Source: Rhodopirellula islandica (lineage in GTDB: Bacteria > Planctomycetota > Planctomycetia > Pirellulales > Pirellulaceae). Taken from it: a stretch of 59,840 nt of DNA. The stretch's first letter is position 1, and each line of letters begins with the position of its first letter. A program made the translations under genes and the position numbers. Location: contig NZ_LECT01000020.1 of NCBI RefSeq assembly GCF_001027925.1, positions 1 through 59,840 of the forward strand, in the 5' to 3' direction. This document shows, piece after piece, positions 36,098 to 44,992 of the stretch. A model generated the notes under the pieces. The model had not been told where the DNA came from and ran no database searches. It saw nothing but the letters and a program-made list of their open reading frames with translations.

Positions 36098-37549
36098 TTG
36101 ATTGCAATTGATTTTCATGGGGGCACTTTGCGACTGCGTGGCTGGCGGGACGTCGGTTGGTCGCAAGCGTCGGTTGCCGGCCGAATGGGAGGGATCCCAT
36201 TGGTCTTCGATGATCGTGACGATTGCTTTCGTTGCGATGCGATGTGGGCGGGCAAGTTGCAGGCTCACCTGCGAAAATGGGATCAAGAGCATTTCGAAAT
36301 TGATTCGTCTTCGTGGTGGCGATGGGAGGCTGGACCGGATCCGGATTGGCAGCCAAGCTTGCACGACCAACGAAACATTCAATTGCGTCCGGACCAGAAT
36401 CAAGCGGTCAGTGATTTTGAATCGGGCGGGCAATGTGGTCTGCTGGTCATGCCGACAGGGACAGGCAAAACCGTGGTGGCAATGGAATGCATCCTGCGAT
36501 CCCGATGCAGCGTCTTGATCGTCGTTCCCGTGCGTGACCTGATGTATCAGTGGCACGAAAAAATTCGCGAGGCAACGGGTGTCGACGCGGGCCTGATCGG
36601 CGATGGCGTGCATCGCGTGTCCCCCATCAGCATTGCAACCTATGACTCGGCGGCGATTCACATGCCGCGAATCGGTGACCGTTTCAAGATGCTGGTTTTC
36701 GATGAGGTGCACCATTTGTCAGGTGCCTGGCGCGGCGACGCCGCACGAATGTCGACCGCGACGATTCGCATGGGATTGACCGCAACCTTGCCGACGGATG
36801 AATCACGATTGCAAGCCTTGCACACGCTGGTCGGCCCGACACTGCACCAGCAAACGATTGGGCAAGCCAAAGGGAAAACACTGGCAGAGTACCGTGTTCA
36901 CCGGATTGCGGTCTCGTTGAACGAGTCGGAACGGAACGCCTATCGTGGCCTTTCCGAAACAGTGCAAGAGTTTGTGGCGGAGCAACGAGAATTGGACCCA
37001 ACCTTTCGCTGGGAAGACATTCACAAATTGTCGGCGGCGGTGGACAGCGAACCGGAACGTTCCCTCGCGGCACAAAAGGCGATGCGTGCTTATCGTGCCA
37101 AGCAAAAAATCGAGGACCAAGCGGAAGCCAAAATGCGCACACTGGAAGACCTGTTCCGACTCCACAACGGCCAGCCCGTGATCGTTTTCACAGGCACCAA
37201 CGTGATGGCCCGAGCGGTCTCGATGCGGTTCATGGTCCCTTGCCTGCTGTCACACTGCGCGAAAAAGGAACGCCGCGAAGTGCTGCAACGATTCGCCGAC
37301 GGACGCTACCCGGTGCTGGTGGCCAACCGAGTGCTGGACGAGGGAGTCGACCTACCCGAAGTGAAAACAGCCATCGTGCTGGGCGGGCTGTCCAGTCAGC
37401 GTCAGGCGATCCAGCGACTCGGACGCGTGCTTCGCAGGGGATCTCGAAAAGAAACCGCCGTGCTGTATGAAATCGTGGCGGATGGAACCAACGAAGTGAA
37501 ACGCAGTCGAACACGGCGACGCAACGATGCCTATCGAAAGACAAGCTGA
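36098..37549 (+). CDS. XPB/Rad25-like superfamily 2 DNA helicase
   Basis: 483 residues. An N-terminal domain of about 95 residues (WWRWEAGPDP) precedes the helicase core: RPDQNQAVSDF Q-motif region, Walker A MPTGTGKT at 118-125, DEVHH box at 202-206 and GLTATLP near 226-232. Between the two RecA lobes lies a helical insertion (about 285-365) like the XPB thumb. Motif V VANRVLDEGVDLPEV and motif VI QAIQRLGRVLRRG follow. TTG 36098 is the apparent start. It overlaps by 1 nt with a DUF790 gene, the partner seen with archaeal XPB. A DNA repair or DNA-processing role is inferred. Confidence 0.85.
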   Translation: MIAIDFHGGTLRLRGWRDVGWSQASVAGRMGGIPLVFDDRDDCFRCDAMWAGKLQAHLRKWDQEHFEIDSSSWWRWEAGPDPDWQPSLHDQRNIQLRPDQNQAVSDFESGGQCGLLVMPTGTGKTVVAMECILRSRCSVLIVVPVRDLMYQWHEKIREATGVDAGLIGDGVHRVSPISIATYDSAAIHMPRIGDRFKMLVFDEVHHLSGAWRGDAARMSTATIRMGLTATLPTDESRLQALHTLVGPTLHQQTIGQAKGKTLAEYRVHRIAVSLNESERNAYRGLSETVQEFVAEQRELDPTFRWEDIHKLSAAVDSEPERSLAAQKAMRAYRAKQKIEDQAEAKMRTLEDLFRLHNGQPVIVFTGTNVMARAVSMRFMVPCLLSHCAKKERREVLQRFADGRYPVLVANRVLDEGVDLPEVKTAIVLGGLSSQRQAIQRLGRVLRRGSRKETAVLYEIVADGTNEVKRSRTRRRNDAYRKTS

Positions 37550-38841
37550 TGCTGCGCGGTGAACACTCGATCGTTCAGCTCAACTTTGACAATCGAACCT
37601 TGAAACCGGATCGGTTGCAGCGTGTCCGTGACGCTGCGTACTCGGAAGGGATTGCCACATGCTTGCAGATTTACCGGGCCGGCATCGGCGAAATTCGGCA
37701 AGACTTGCATCGCGGCGTCGCGGAGGTGCTTGCGAACATTCCGGGTTGCCCGCCCAAACGCATGGCTGCCTTTTGCAAGCTGCTCGACGACTTCGGACAA
37801 TACGAACGTGGTGGACCATCCGCCAGCCGATTGCGTCAGCGCGTATTTGAAGAGGCCGCGCCACTTCATCCCATTGTCACGGCTCGGGAAGGGATCTTCG
37901 AGCACGACCTCTCAACCGCTCGACAAAAGGTCTGCGAATCCCTGGGGATGAGTTGGGCGGAAATTGAATCGAACATGTTTTCAGATGTGATCGAGTTGCA
38001 ACGCTTGCAATCATTCGACAAGGAACTGACCGCGGAGGAAGTGCTGTCGGCGTACAACGTCGCCCAAACCCAGGCGGCCCTGTACCGCGCGACCTCGATT
38101 CGAATCGATGCGAGGTCGGATTTCAAAACCATCGCGCGGCATGCCAAGCTAGCCCAATTGATGCACCGGATCGAACGCACGAAATGGACGAAGAACGGGA
38201 CCGTCCAACTTGGCCTGCGTTTTGAGTTGGACGGACCAGGCTCCTCACTTCGCGAAACGACCCGCTATGGAGTTGGGTTTGCAAAGCTATTGCCCAAACT
38301 TTTGGCGTGCCAGGACTGGCGGATGACGGCACGTGTGCTTGGCCCCAACAAGCAAGCGTTTCGATTGTCGCTGTCACCCCAGGACGGCCTGCGATCTCCG
38401 CTTCCACCCGAGAATGAATTTGATTCGGAGTTTGAGCGTGCCGTGGATGCCGCCTGGAATCGCAATCCGCCAGCGGGATGGCGACTGGAACGAGAGACTG
38501 AGTTGCTGGTCCATGGCCAAAGCGTTTTCACACCTGACTTCTTAATGCGTCACGAAGATGGACGCATCATCCACTTGGAGGTGATCGGATTTTGGACGCC
38601 CGAATACCTTCAAGACAAAGCCCGACGACTCTCCAAATGGGCGTCGAGCGCAACGGACGAGAACCGCCCCACCACACCGAGCGTTGACCGCCCACATTGG
38701 TTGTTGATGTTTCCCAAGCAGCATTCCACCGGCATGGCCGAACTGGCCGATCAATTGGAACTCCCTTTCCTCCGATTTGACCCTCGACAAAATCCTGCGG
38801 AGTGGATCGAAACGGCACTTCGTTTGGCCCGGCCGACTTGA
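37549..38841 (+). CDS. DUF790/Bax1-like nuclease
   Basis: 430 residues. The N-terminal and middle parts are helical (GHxx-like contacts with DNA cannot be assigned). The C-terminal domain carries a PD-(D/E)xK-like nuclease pattern: FTPDFLMRHE with Asp330, IIHLEVIGFW with Glu344, and PEYLQDK with Lys357. DUF790 proteins include archaeal Bax1, which binds XPB helicase and cuts DNA next to it. The start codon shares one base with the helicase stop (TGATG), so the two proteins are made together. Confidence 0.82.
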   Translation: MLRGEHSIVQLNFDNRTLKPDRLQRVRDAAYSEGIATCLQIYRAGIGEIRQDLHRGVAEVLANIPGCPPKRMAAFCKLLDDFGQYERGGPSASRLRQRVFEEAAPLHPIVTAREGIFEHDLSTARQKVCESLGMSWAEIESNMFSDVIELQRLQSFDKELTAEEVLSAYNVAQTQAALYRATSIRIDARSDFKTIARHAKLAQLMHRIERTKWTKNGTVQLGLRFELDGPGSSLRETTRYGVGFAKLLPKLLACQDWRMTARVLGPNKQAFRLSLSPQDGLRSPLPPENEFDSEFERAVDAAWNRNPPAGWRLERETELLVHGQSVFTPDFLMRHEDGRIIHLEVIGFWTPEYLQDKARRLSKWASSATDENRPTTPSVDRPHWLLMFPKQHSTGMAELADQLELPFLRFDPRQNPAEWIETALRLARPT

Positions 38842-39348
38842 GTTTTCGAACCTGCGATGGAGAAACTAGCTCGATACTGCTGAGACGCCGGTCGAGGCAG
38901 GTCGGCGGGAGCCTTTCGGCATTTGGACTGTGATAGCAAACGCCACTGTTCCCACGCACAACCGGGGCCAACGCTGGACTGCTGAACGTTTGGGCTTGGA
39001 GAGTATTGTCGCTTGCGCAAGTTTTCATCCCGGTAGGGATGCAAGATGGTAGCCGTCGGCAAGCGATAGCGTCACCGGCGGACATGCAAACTCCACGTCA
39101 CCACTCTCCATCCCGCCGTGGCCATGGGCCACGGCGGGATGGAGAGTTTTTGGAGCCACGGTTTCCGGGGGTGTGCTGCTACGCAGCGAGCCCCGGCTAC
39201 CACCTGAAATCCCTACCGGGATGAAGAAAGGCAGAAGCCGGAAGAAAACTTGCATCCGCTGTTGGAGCGCCAATAGCAAAGATTTAGCAGTCCAGGCCAA
39301 CGCCCAAACGGCTCACATGGTTTTGCCCGATCATTCCTGCCGACGTGT
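38842..39348. other. Intergenic region holding a split repeat and a MITE-like insertion
   Basis: No gene. Nearly all of it is family 1 copy R6, interrupted by a 320-bp insertion described separately. Confidence 0.7.
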
Positions 39349-39351
39349 TTA
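38892..39351 (+). repeat. Modular palindromic repeat, family 1, copy R6 (B then A'), split by an insertion
   Basis: The left half (38892-38974) is type B, starting GAGGCAGGTCGGCGGGAG. The right half (39295-39351) is the complement of type A, ending CCTGCCGACGTGTTTA. The two halves join cleanly if 38975-39294 and one 9-bp duplicate are removed. The terminal TTA on the plus strand is the TAA stop of the FkbM gene on the minus strand. Confidence 0.85.
38975..39294. mobile_element. MITE-like non-autonomous element
   Basis: 320 bp with terminal inverted repeats TGGACTGCTGAA / TTTAGCAGTCCA (11 of 12 pair) and a 9-bp direct repeat, GGCCAACGC, on both sides (38966-38974 and 39295-39303). Inside are nested inverted repeats. 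CATCCCGGTAGGGAT near 39030 pairs with ATCCCTACCGGGATG near 39210, and a long hairpin near 39105-39149 has 21-bp arms (CTCTCCATCCCGCCGTGGCC) around ATG. It encodes no transposase, so it would need one in trans. Confidence 0.75.
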
Positions 39352-40062
39352 GGCGGCGCGTTGGGGCACCTGAATCACGTCGGCGGGCTTGGACCATTGT
39401 TCCCAAACAAACGGGTAACACCAGTCTTCGCCGTGTGACTGTGCGAGGTCACGGCGGATGTGGTTGCGGTCGTCGTCGCTGGATGCACTCAAGTCATGGA
39501 ACTGGACCTGAATGGTTTCAATCCGCGGCAGCCATCCGAGGCTGGCCAGGTGAGGCAGGATGTCATATTCGCCTCCCTCGATGTTCACCTTCATCAGATC
39601 CGCATGATCGACGCCGATGCTTTGCAAGTAGGCCCCTGCTTCGACTCGGCGACCACTGATCGATTTCTCGCCTTCGCGAATGGCGGAAGACGCATCCCCG
39701 GTGTCGGACAGAATCAGCTCGCCATCGGAACTGCTCAGCGCGACCGCGTGCACATGAATGTGGGAGTGGCCCGCGTACTTGGCCTGCAATTCGGACGCGA
39801 ATCGTGGGTGCGGTTCGAAAACATGCACGGTCGAACCGTAACGAGCATGAATGTCATCGGCCCACTCGCCCCGAAAACCGCCGAGATCCAAGACGATGGA
39901 ATTGGATCCAAGGTCATCAAACTCGTATCGCTTGGTGGGGATCCCATCGCTTCGGAATTGGTTGTAAGCCCGTCGGAAATCGCGGTAACGTGAGTTGGTC
40001 AGGGTCTTCCACGGTTTGCGAAAGAGCTGAGCAATTCGTTGTCCGACTGTTTTCTTGGGCAT
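39349..40062 (-). CDS. FkbM family methyltransferase
   Basis: 237 residues. SAM-binding motif I is SIVLDLGGFRGEWADDIHAR, followed by VHVFEPHPRFASELQAKY and IGVDHADLMKVNIEGGEYDI, the FkbM hallmark with an acid near the end of the strand. Family members methylate hydroxyl groups of glycans or secondary metabolites. It is followed upstream by a glycosyltransferase 128 bp away on the same strand, so both may modify a surface glycan. Its TAA stop is the end of the family 1 repeat R6. Confidence 0.85.
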   Translation of the reverse strand: MPKKTVGQRIAQLFRKPWKTLTNSRYRDFRRAYNQFRSDGIPTKRYEFDDLGSNSIVLDLGGFRGEWADDIHARYGSTVHVFEPHPRFASELQAKYAGHSHIHVHAVALSSSDGELILSDTGDASSAIREGEKSISGRRVEAGAYLQSIGVDHADLMKVNIEGGEYDILPHLASLGWLPRIETIQVQFHDLSASSDDDRNHIRRDLAQSHGEDWCYPFVWEQWSKPADVIQVPQRAA

Positions 40063-40190
40063 TCGTTCTGTCCTCGTTCAGCGATGACGCGCGTCACGGC
40101 GAAAGTTTGGCGGTGTGGTCCAGTCGGCTTCGTCGACGGGAGAGTACTCGGAGGTATCAGCGAGTCGCCTTCCAAGTCAAGCGATGATCT

Positions 40191-41315
40191 TCAGGCAGCG
40201 TGGCGAGCACGAAAGGATTCACCTGCCCAAAGGCGGTCGTAGACTTGCTGGTAACCGTCGATCTCGTTGTTCAGGCTAAGCGAATTCACGGCGAAGGATC
40301 GGCCCAACTGCCCAGCCGTATGGAGCCGGCTTGGATCCTGGATCATTTCCTGAATGGCTTGTCGGAGCGCCTCGCGACCGCCAATCGGGACGACATGGCC
40401 CGTCACACCTTCTTCGATCACGGAGGCATAGACACCGGTGTCGGCCGCCACCACAGGAACGCCACTGGACAGCGCCTCAAGCGCGGTCATGCCGTAGCCC
40501 TCGTAGCGGGCCGGCGCGACCAGCAATGACAGACTTCGCATCCAAGTTGGCAGCTCATGACTGGGGACTTCGCCAATGAAAACGATGCGATCGGTCAACC
40601 CGCAAGCGTCAACCTTGGCCTTCAGGGCTTTTTCAAACGCGGAGTCCTCGGGTTTGGCACGACCGATCACGACGGCGGTGAAATCGGGATTCTGGGGCAG
40701 CAGTTCGCACATCGATTCGACGAACAAATCCGTCCCCTTTTCGGCTCGCACACGGCCGACGATGCCGATGCCGTGTTTCCCAGGCAAACCGGTCGCCTGC
40801 CAAGCTGCGACGCGATCGTCAGCAGGCGTGAATTTGTGGGTGTCGACCCCGTGCGGCACGACCGAGGCCAAGTTGGGAACAAAGGCCCCGGCAGTTTCGG
40901 TGGTTGCGACGACCGCATCCATCCGTGAAATCAGGGCTCGCGGGAACGCCGAGTGACGGCGGATGGCGGCCGACGTGAACACGATCCGAATGGGCAGTCG
41001 CAGGACATCGCGAGCGAAGATCGCCGCACTCATTTCCATGTTGCGACGCACATGCCAGATCGAAAACGGTCGATTCGGAGGCCGCTGGGAACTGGAGCGA
41101 AGGGCCTTGTGATAGCTGAGAGGCTCAGGGGCGTCAGGAAGAGGATCGCCGACCAAACACAGCTTCAGGCGGGACTTTTGGCCAGAGACAACGGCATTGG
41201 CCGTTGCGGAAACACCGGTGAATCGTCGGTGAAAATTGGTCACGAAGACCTCCGGGGCTCGATCAAAGCCTGTCGAATTCTCGACGCCGGGGGCGTGTTC
41301 TTGAGGGTGATTCAT
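40191..41315 (-). CDS. Glycosyltransferase family 4 protein
   Basis: 374 residues from ATG 41315, with GGAG 11 nt upstream; GTG 41330 is an alternative. The N-terminal lobe has IWHVRRNMEMSAAIFARDVL and VVPHGVDTHKFTP. The C-terminal lobe has the GT4 features GIGIVGRVRAEKGTDLFVES, LLVAPARYEGYGMTALEALS and GVPVVAADTGV, with the EGxGxxxxEA donor-site motif. It transfers a sugar from an activated donor, with substrate unknown. A link to lipopolysaccharide or other surface glycan is inferred from the FkbM neighbour. Confidence 0.87.
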   Translation of the reverse strand: MNHPQEHAPGVENSTGFDRAPEVFVTNFHRRFTGVSATANAVVSGQKSRLKLCLVGDPLPDAPEPLSYHKALRSSSQRPPNRPFSIWHVRRNMEMSAAIFARDVLRLPIRIVFTSAAIRRHSAFPRALISRMDAVVATTETAGAFVPNLASVVPHGVDTHKFTPADDRVAAWQATGLPGKHGIGIVGRVRAEKGTDLFVESMCELLPQNPDFTAVVIGRAKPEDSAFEKALKAKVDACGLTDRIVFIGEVPSHELPTWMRSLSLLVAPARYEGYGMTALEALSSGVPVVAADTGVYASVIEEGVTGHVVPIGGREALRQAIQEMIQDPSRLHTAGQLGRSFAVNSLSLNNEIDGYQQVYDRLWAGESFRARHAA

Positions 41316-41438
41316 ACTGCGTTTCTCCACCGCAAGAATTACCGGGAAACACGCAATCAGATCAAGACGAATCGAGGAAATTCAAAAAAGCGGCGTCCGT
41401 GCCGCGGGCAGATGGTAGCCCCGATCGAAAACTTCGGG

Positions 41439-42797
41439 TCACTTCTGAATTGGAATTTCGACCGTTCGTGGACGGCCATTGCGAAGGAACTTCATCTGGA
41501 CTCGGTCGCCCGGGCGATGCTGTTCATTCACGTGATCGAAAATGTCGGCCTCGCGAATCAAATCCGATTCACCGTCATATTCAATCAAGATGTCGCCCAC
41601 GCGAACGCCGGCTTTGTGAGCGGTCGCATGGAGTCCAAATTTGCCAACGTTGGCAACTCGGAGTGCCATCGGAGATCGCAACTGTAGCTCCCGATGCTCA
41701 CTTTCGTCCAGAGGTAGTAAACGCATTCCCCCACCAGCAATCCGACGCATCATCCACGACGAAACTCGCCAAGACGAATCGTCCCATCGCCGCCAGCCCT
41801 CCGGCAGCGACAAGGTGAGCGTCTGCGTTTGATCACCGCGTTTGATTTGGATCTCAACCTCAGCACCTTCGGCGGGAACTTGATGGAGAGCCCACTGCAC
41901 ATCGGCCATCGAAACCAAGGGTTGCGAATGGATGCTCAGCAAATCATCGCCGACTTGAAAGCCAGCCTTGGCAGCCGCGGAGTCTTCCGCAACGCTCTTC
42001 ACGCGAGCCGGGTACCGTGCATCGAGCACCCATCCAATCGACTTGGGATGTGGGTAAGGATGCAGGACCTCTTCCGGGATCGACTGCCCTTTTTGCCAGT
42101 AGTAATCGCGTCGCGCCTCACCAATCTGATGGCAATGGATGCAGCTTTTCGCGACTTGACCGGAGTAATTCAGATGGTCAGGCCGGTCCGACAGCGTCGG
42201 GTACTTCTCCGGAGAAACAAACTCCAACGGATCACCGGTCTTGCCCGCCAGCGATTCACGATTGGCCGGGTAGGCTGCGTGCAGTTTCAAGCTTTCTCGC
42301 AGGGCCGCAGCCATTCCTTCCAAAGAAACATCGCCCAGCCATTCAGTGCGGTGGGAGCGTGTTCCAAAGCGACCGTAAACAGTCTTGTCCGCATTGAGCA
42401 TGAAAACGGCAAAGGACTGATCTGTGTCGTACTGAAACACGTTCAAATCCAAGCCATTGGTGCCGACCACACGAACACGAACGTATTGATCAAGCAGACG
42501 CTTCAGCTCAGGGTCGCCTTCGACCAAGTCATCGTCCAGCTTGACGCACTCTTCGCAGGGCAAGCAACGCAAAACCACCAAGATCGGTTTGCCGGACTGG
42601 CGGGCCTGTTCGTAAGCCGCGTCCAGGTCGTTGTAAATCCAATAGCCGGTCGCCAGGACACGCTCGCGGTCGTTGCGAACAATCGTTTCTCGATCCTCTT
42701 TCGCGTTGGCCTCGGCAACCGCGAAAAGCGAGAACAAACCGGCTGAGAGAAACACGGTGGCCAGTGCAAACGCGCGCACTGTGAGAAAGCGGCTCAT
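41439..42797 (-). CDS. Exported thioredoxin-like/CxxCH/PDZ fusion (Trx7/PDZ type)
   Basis: 452 residues from ATG 42797, with AGGAGAG just upstream. Signal peptide about 1-31 (ALATVFLSAGLFSLFAVAEA). A thioredoxin-like domain at about 55-175 has the CEEC site (81-84) in LRCLPCEECVKLDDD. Next comes CIHCHQI at 219-225, a single haem-c-type CxxCH motif. Two PDZ domains follow (KAGFQVGDDLLSIHSQPL near 285; KAGVRVGDILIEYDGESDLI near 405). The mix suggests a periplasmic redox or protein-quality function. Some relatives are selenoproteins; here the active-site codons are Cys, with no in-frame TGA. Confidence 0.8.
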   Translation of the reverse strand: MSRFLTVRAFALATVFLSAGLFSLFAVAEANAKEDRETIVRNDRERVLATGYWIYNDLDAAYEQARQSGKPILVVLRCLPCEECVKLDDDLVEGDPELKRLLDQYVRVRVVGTNGLDLNVFQYDTDQSFAVFMLNADKTVYGRFGTRSHRTEWLGDVSLEGMAAALRESLKLHAAYPANRESLAGKTGDPLEFVSPEKYPTLSDRPDHLNYSGQVAKSCIHCHQIGEARRDYYWQKGQSIPEEVLHPYPHPKSIGWVLDARYPARVKSVAEDSAAAKAGFQVGDDLLSIHSQPLVSMADVQWALHQVPAEGAEVEIQIKRGDQTQTLTLSLPEGWRRWDDSSWRVSSWMMRRIAGGGMRLLPLDESEHRELQLRSPMALRVANVGKFGLHATAHKAGVRVGDILIEYDGESDLIREADIFDHVNEQHRPGDRVQMKFLRNGRPRTVEIPIQK

Positions 42798-42831
42798 GGA
42801 ACTCTCCTGGGGGATAGGACGCGTTAGGACC

Positions 42832-42929
42832 ACGTGAACAACAAGTGACGTAGCGGAAGGGCGCGAGCCCTCCGGTTCCTCACCGGGCGGCTTGCGCCAC
42901 ACCGCTAACATCGTCACTTATTGTTCACG
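42832..42929. repeat. Foldback repeat upstream of the Trx7/PDZ gene
   Basis: ACGTGAACAACAAGTGACG pairs with CGTCACTTATTGTTCACG (one mismatch), with inner arms TAGCGG and CCGCTA. The centre, AAGGGCGCGAGCCCTCCGGT, is a sequence type often repeated in related genomes. It lies 35-130 bp before the gene, so it could affect its transcription, but it looks like another dispersed palindrome. Confidence 0.7.
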
Positions 42930-43028
42930 CGTGACAAAAAGCGTCAGATGGGGGCGTGGATTGTAAACGATTCCACGCCCCGTTTGAGAATTCGCCCCGC
43001 TCGCGAAAAGTGGCTGCCGCCCGGCAAA

Positions 43029-43158
43029 TCAAGCGGGTCGGCAGGAGTCTGTTGGCATTTGAACTGTCATCGCAAACGCCACTGTTCCCACGTACAACCG
43101 GGGCTAACGCCGAAACGGCTCACATGATTCTGCCCGATCATTCCTGCCTACCTGCTTA
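43029..43158 (+). repeat. Modular palindromic repeat, family 1, copy R7 (half-sites B then A')
   Basis: Left end CAAGCGGGTCGGCAGGAGTC (diverged terminus), right end ATTCCTGCCTACCTGCTTA. It is close to R6 and R1. Its terminal TTA is, on the minus strand, the TAA stop of the FmdB-like gene. Confidence 0.87.
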
Positions 43159-43389
43159 CATTTGGCAACCACCGCCGCCGCAACATCGCGGGGCACCACA
43201 GGCTTCGCCACCGCCCGCCATGGGCAAACTCGAACTGCCGCCGCTCATCGAGGGAGCCGAGGGGACGCTGAGAACACGCGTCAATTCAGCACTGCTGCAC
43301 TTCGGGCAGGCCACTTCTTCATCCTGAGATCGAACCAAAATCTCAACCACGTCATCACACGTCTTGCATTCGTATTCGTACAGAGGCAT
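43156..43389 (-). CDS. FmdB-type zinc ribbon protein
   Basis: 77 residues from ATG 43389. MPLYEYECKTCDDVVEIL and EEVACPKCSSAELTRVLS give the C-x-x-C...C-x-x-C zinc ribbon of the FmdB/CxxC_CXXC_SSSS family. The tail is Gly- and Cys-rich (GAPRCCGGGGCQM), as in many relatives. The function of the family is poorly known (putative regulatory). The TAA stop is the first codon of repeat R7. The gene is divergent from the NAD(P)HX epimerase gene. Confidence 0.88.
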   Translation of the reverse strand: MPLYEYECKTCDDVVEILVRSQDEEVACPKCSSAELTRVLSVPSAPSMSGGSSSLPMAGGGEACGAPRCCGGGGCQM

Positions 43390-43595
43390 CTTCGGTATCC
43401 GAGAGGAACACGGTCCAGGGAACAAATCATGGGCCAAGGAACAAACCATGGGCACGCCGCCCACGTCCATCCATTGTTTCTCACGGAAGACGTTCGCACC
43501 ACTGGGAATGAATCGGAGCGGCTGTTTTTGTCAGCAGCAACAAGAACGGCTTGCTTCACACCTCCCCGCCCCGCTCGAACTCAAAGGAAGCGACC

Positions 43596-44270
43596 ATGAA
43601 TCAGGTTCCCCCACTGCCGCCAATGACATGCGACCAAGTTCGCGAGATTGATCAGGTGGCCATGAAGCAGTTTCAAATCCCTGGCATTGTGTTGATGGAA
43701 AATGCGGGACGCGGAGCGGCGGAATGCATCGACCAGATCGCCCCCGACGGAAGTGTGCTGATCCTCTGCGGCAAAGGCAACAACGGTGGCGATGGATTCA
43801 CGATCGCCCGGCACCTGCAGCTGGCGGGACGAGAGGTGACAATCGTGGCGATGGCACCAGCGGACGAACTGCACGGTGACGCTGCCATCCAAGCCAAGAT
43901 CGCCGAAGCTTCAGGGATCGAGATTCAGATTCTTCAAGAATCTGACGAGCCCCCGCAGTTGCCGGCGGCAGACATCATCGTCGATGGCTTGCTGGGCACC
44001 GGAGCCAAACCGCCACTGCGAGGTCGCTACGCGGAGGTCGTGGAGGCGGCCAACGCAGCCTCGGCAATCCAGTTCGCCCTGGACATCCCGACCGGAATGA
44101 ACGGCGACACGGGAGAAACGGGCGCGACAACGTTTGTTGCCGATCACACGCTGACCTTCGCCGCCCCCAAGGTTGGCTTTGAAAAGCGAGACGCTGTCCG
44201 TTTCACTGGCGAGGTCCACGTGATCTCCATCGGCGTGCCTCTGAAACTGCTGCGTCAATTCAGTGCCTGA
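43596..44270 (+). CDS. nnrE: NAD(P)H-hydrate epimerase (YjeF N-terminal domain)
   Basis: 224 residues from ATG 43596, with AAGGAAG upstream. Key blocks are GIVLMENAGRGAAECI, LCGKGNNGGDGFTIARHL, VDGLLGTGAKPPLRGRY, and FALDIPTGMNGDTGE with the catalytic Asp. The enzyme interconverts the R and S forms of damaged NAD(P)H hydrate. The dehydratase domain that is often fused to it is absent; it must be encoded elsewhere. The next gene follows 38 nt later on the same strand. Confidence 0.9.
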   Translation: MNQVPPLPPMTCDQVREIDQVAMKQFQIPGIVLMENAGRGAAECIDQIAPDGSVLILCGKGNNGGDGFTIARHLQLAGREVTIVAMAPADELHGDAAIQAKIAEASGIEIQILQESDEPPQLPAADIIVDGLLGTGAKPPLRGRYAEVVEAANAASAIQFALDIPTGMNGDTGETGATTFVADHTLTFAAPKVGFEKRDAVRFTGEVHVISIGVPLKLLRQFSA

Positions 44271-44308
44271 GCTTGGCCGGCCTGAGTGGCTGAGACTATG
44301 TTAGGGCC

Positions 44309-44992
44309 ATGCAAAACCACCCGCCTCGGACGCGTCGCGTTCCCGTTCGTTCGTTCTCGTTGTTCAGCGTCTTGATTCTCGGCTCCACCGCCGTGCTTTC
44401 GGGGTGCGAATCCAAGCGTCTGTCGCCCGAAGATTTCCCGCGACGAGAACGCGAAGAGGTCCTGGCACCGCAAGCTCCCGAAGGCATGGCCACGTCGGAA
44501 GATGTGCCACTGCCCGAGACGTCCCCCGAAGACCAATTTCGCGAAGCCGCGATGCTAGGCGACTTGGCGGGGGTGAAACGACTCGCTGGCCAAGGCGTGG
44601 AAGTGTCGGCGATGGACGAACACCAACGCACAGCGATGCAAATGGCCGCGTTTGACGGCCACACCCCGGTGGTCGAATGGTTTCTGTCCCAGGATGTCGA
44701 AGTCGACCACCGAGATTCATTTGGACGCACGGCGCTGATGTACGCCTCCACCGCGGACAACGCCGAAACAGTCAAGCTGTTGCTCGATGCCGGCGCGGCA
44801 GTCGATTTGGTCGACAGCGAAGAACACTTTTCACCGCTGATGTTTGCCGCTGCGGAAGGCCAAATGGCGGTCGTCGAACTGTTGCTCGAGGCGGGCGCCG
44901 ACCCGACCAAGAAAGACACCGATGGCGAGACCGCGATCGATTTTGCCAGCAGCAACGGCCACACCGAAGTCGTCAAACGACTGCAAAAGTGA
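44309..44992 (+). CDS. Ankyrin-repeat lipoprotein
   Basis: 227 residues. LFSVLILGSTAVLSGC gives a lipobox Cys near 33. After an acidic proline-rich spacer, at least four ankyrin repeats fill about 75-227: GDLAGVKRLAGQGVEVSAMD, TAMQMAAFDGHTPVVEWFL, TALMYASTADNAETVKLLLD and PLMFAAAEGQMAVVELLLEA. It likely binds another protein at a membrane surface. Its stop codon TGA starts a truncated family 1 sequence, TGAGCCGTTGGCCGTTAGG. Confidence 0.88.
   Translation: MQNHPPRTRRVPVRSFSLFSVLILGSTAVLSGCESKRLSPEDFPRREREEVLAPQAPEGMATSEDVPLPETSPEDQFREAAMLGDLAGVKRLAGQGVEVSAMDEHQRTAMQMAAFDGHTPVVEWFLSQDVEVDHRDSFGRTALMYASTADNAETVKLLLDAGAAVDLVDSEEHFSPLMFAAAEGQMAVVELLLEAGADPTKKDTDGETAIDFASSNGHTEVVKRLQK

Noticed and set aside
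41439..42797. Selenoprotein version of the Trx7/PDZ protein
   Set aside because: The active site is encoded as Cys-Glu-Glu-Cys with no in-frame TGA, so no selenocysteine is needed.
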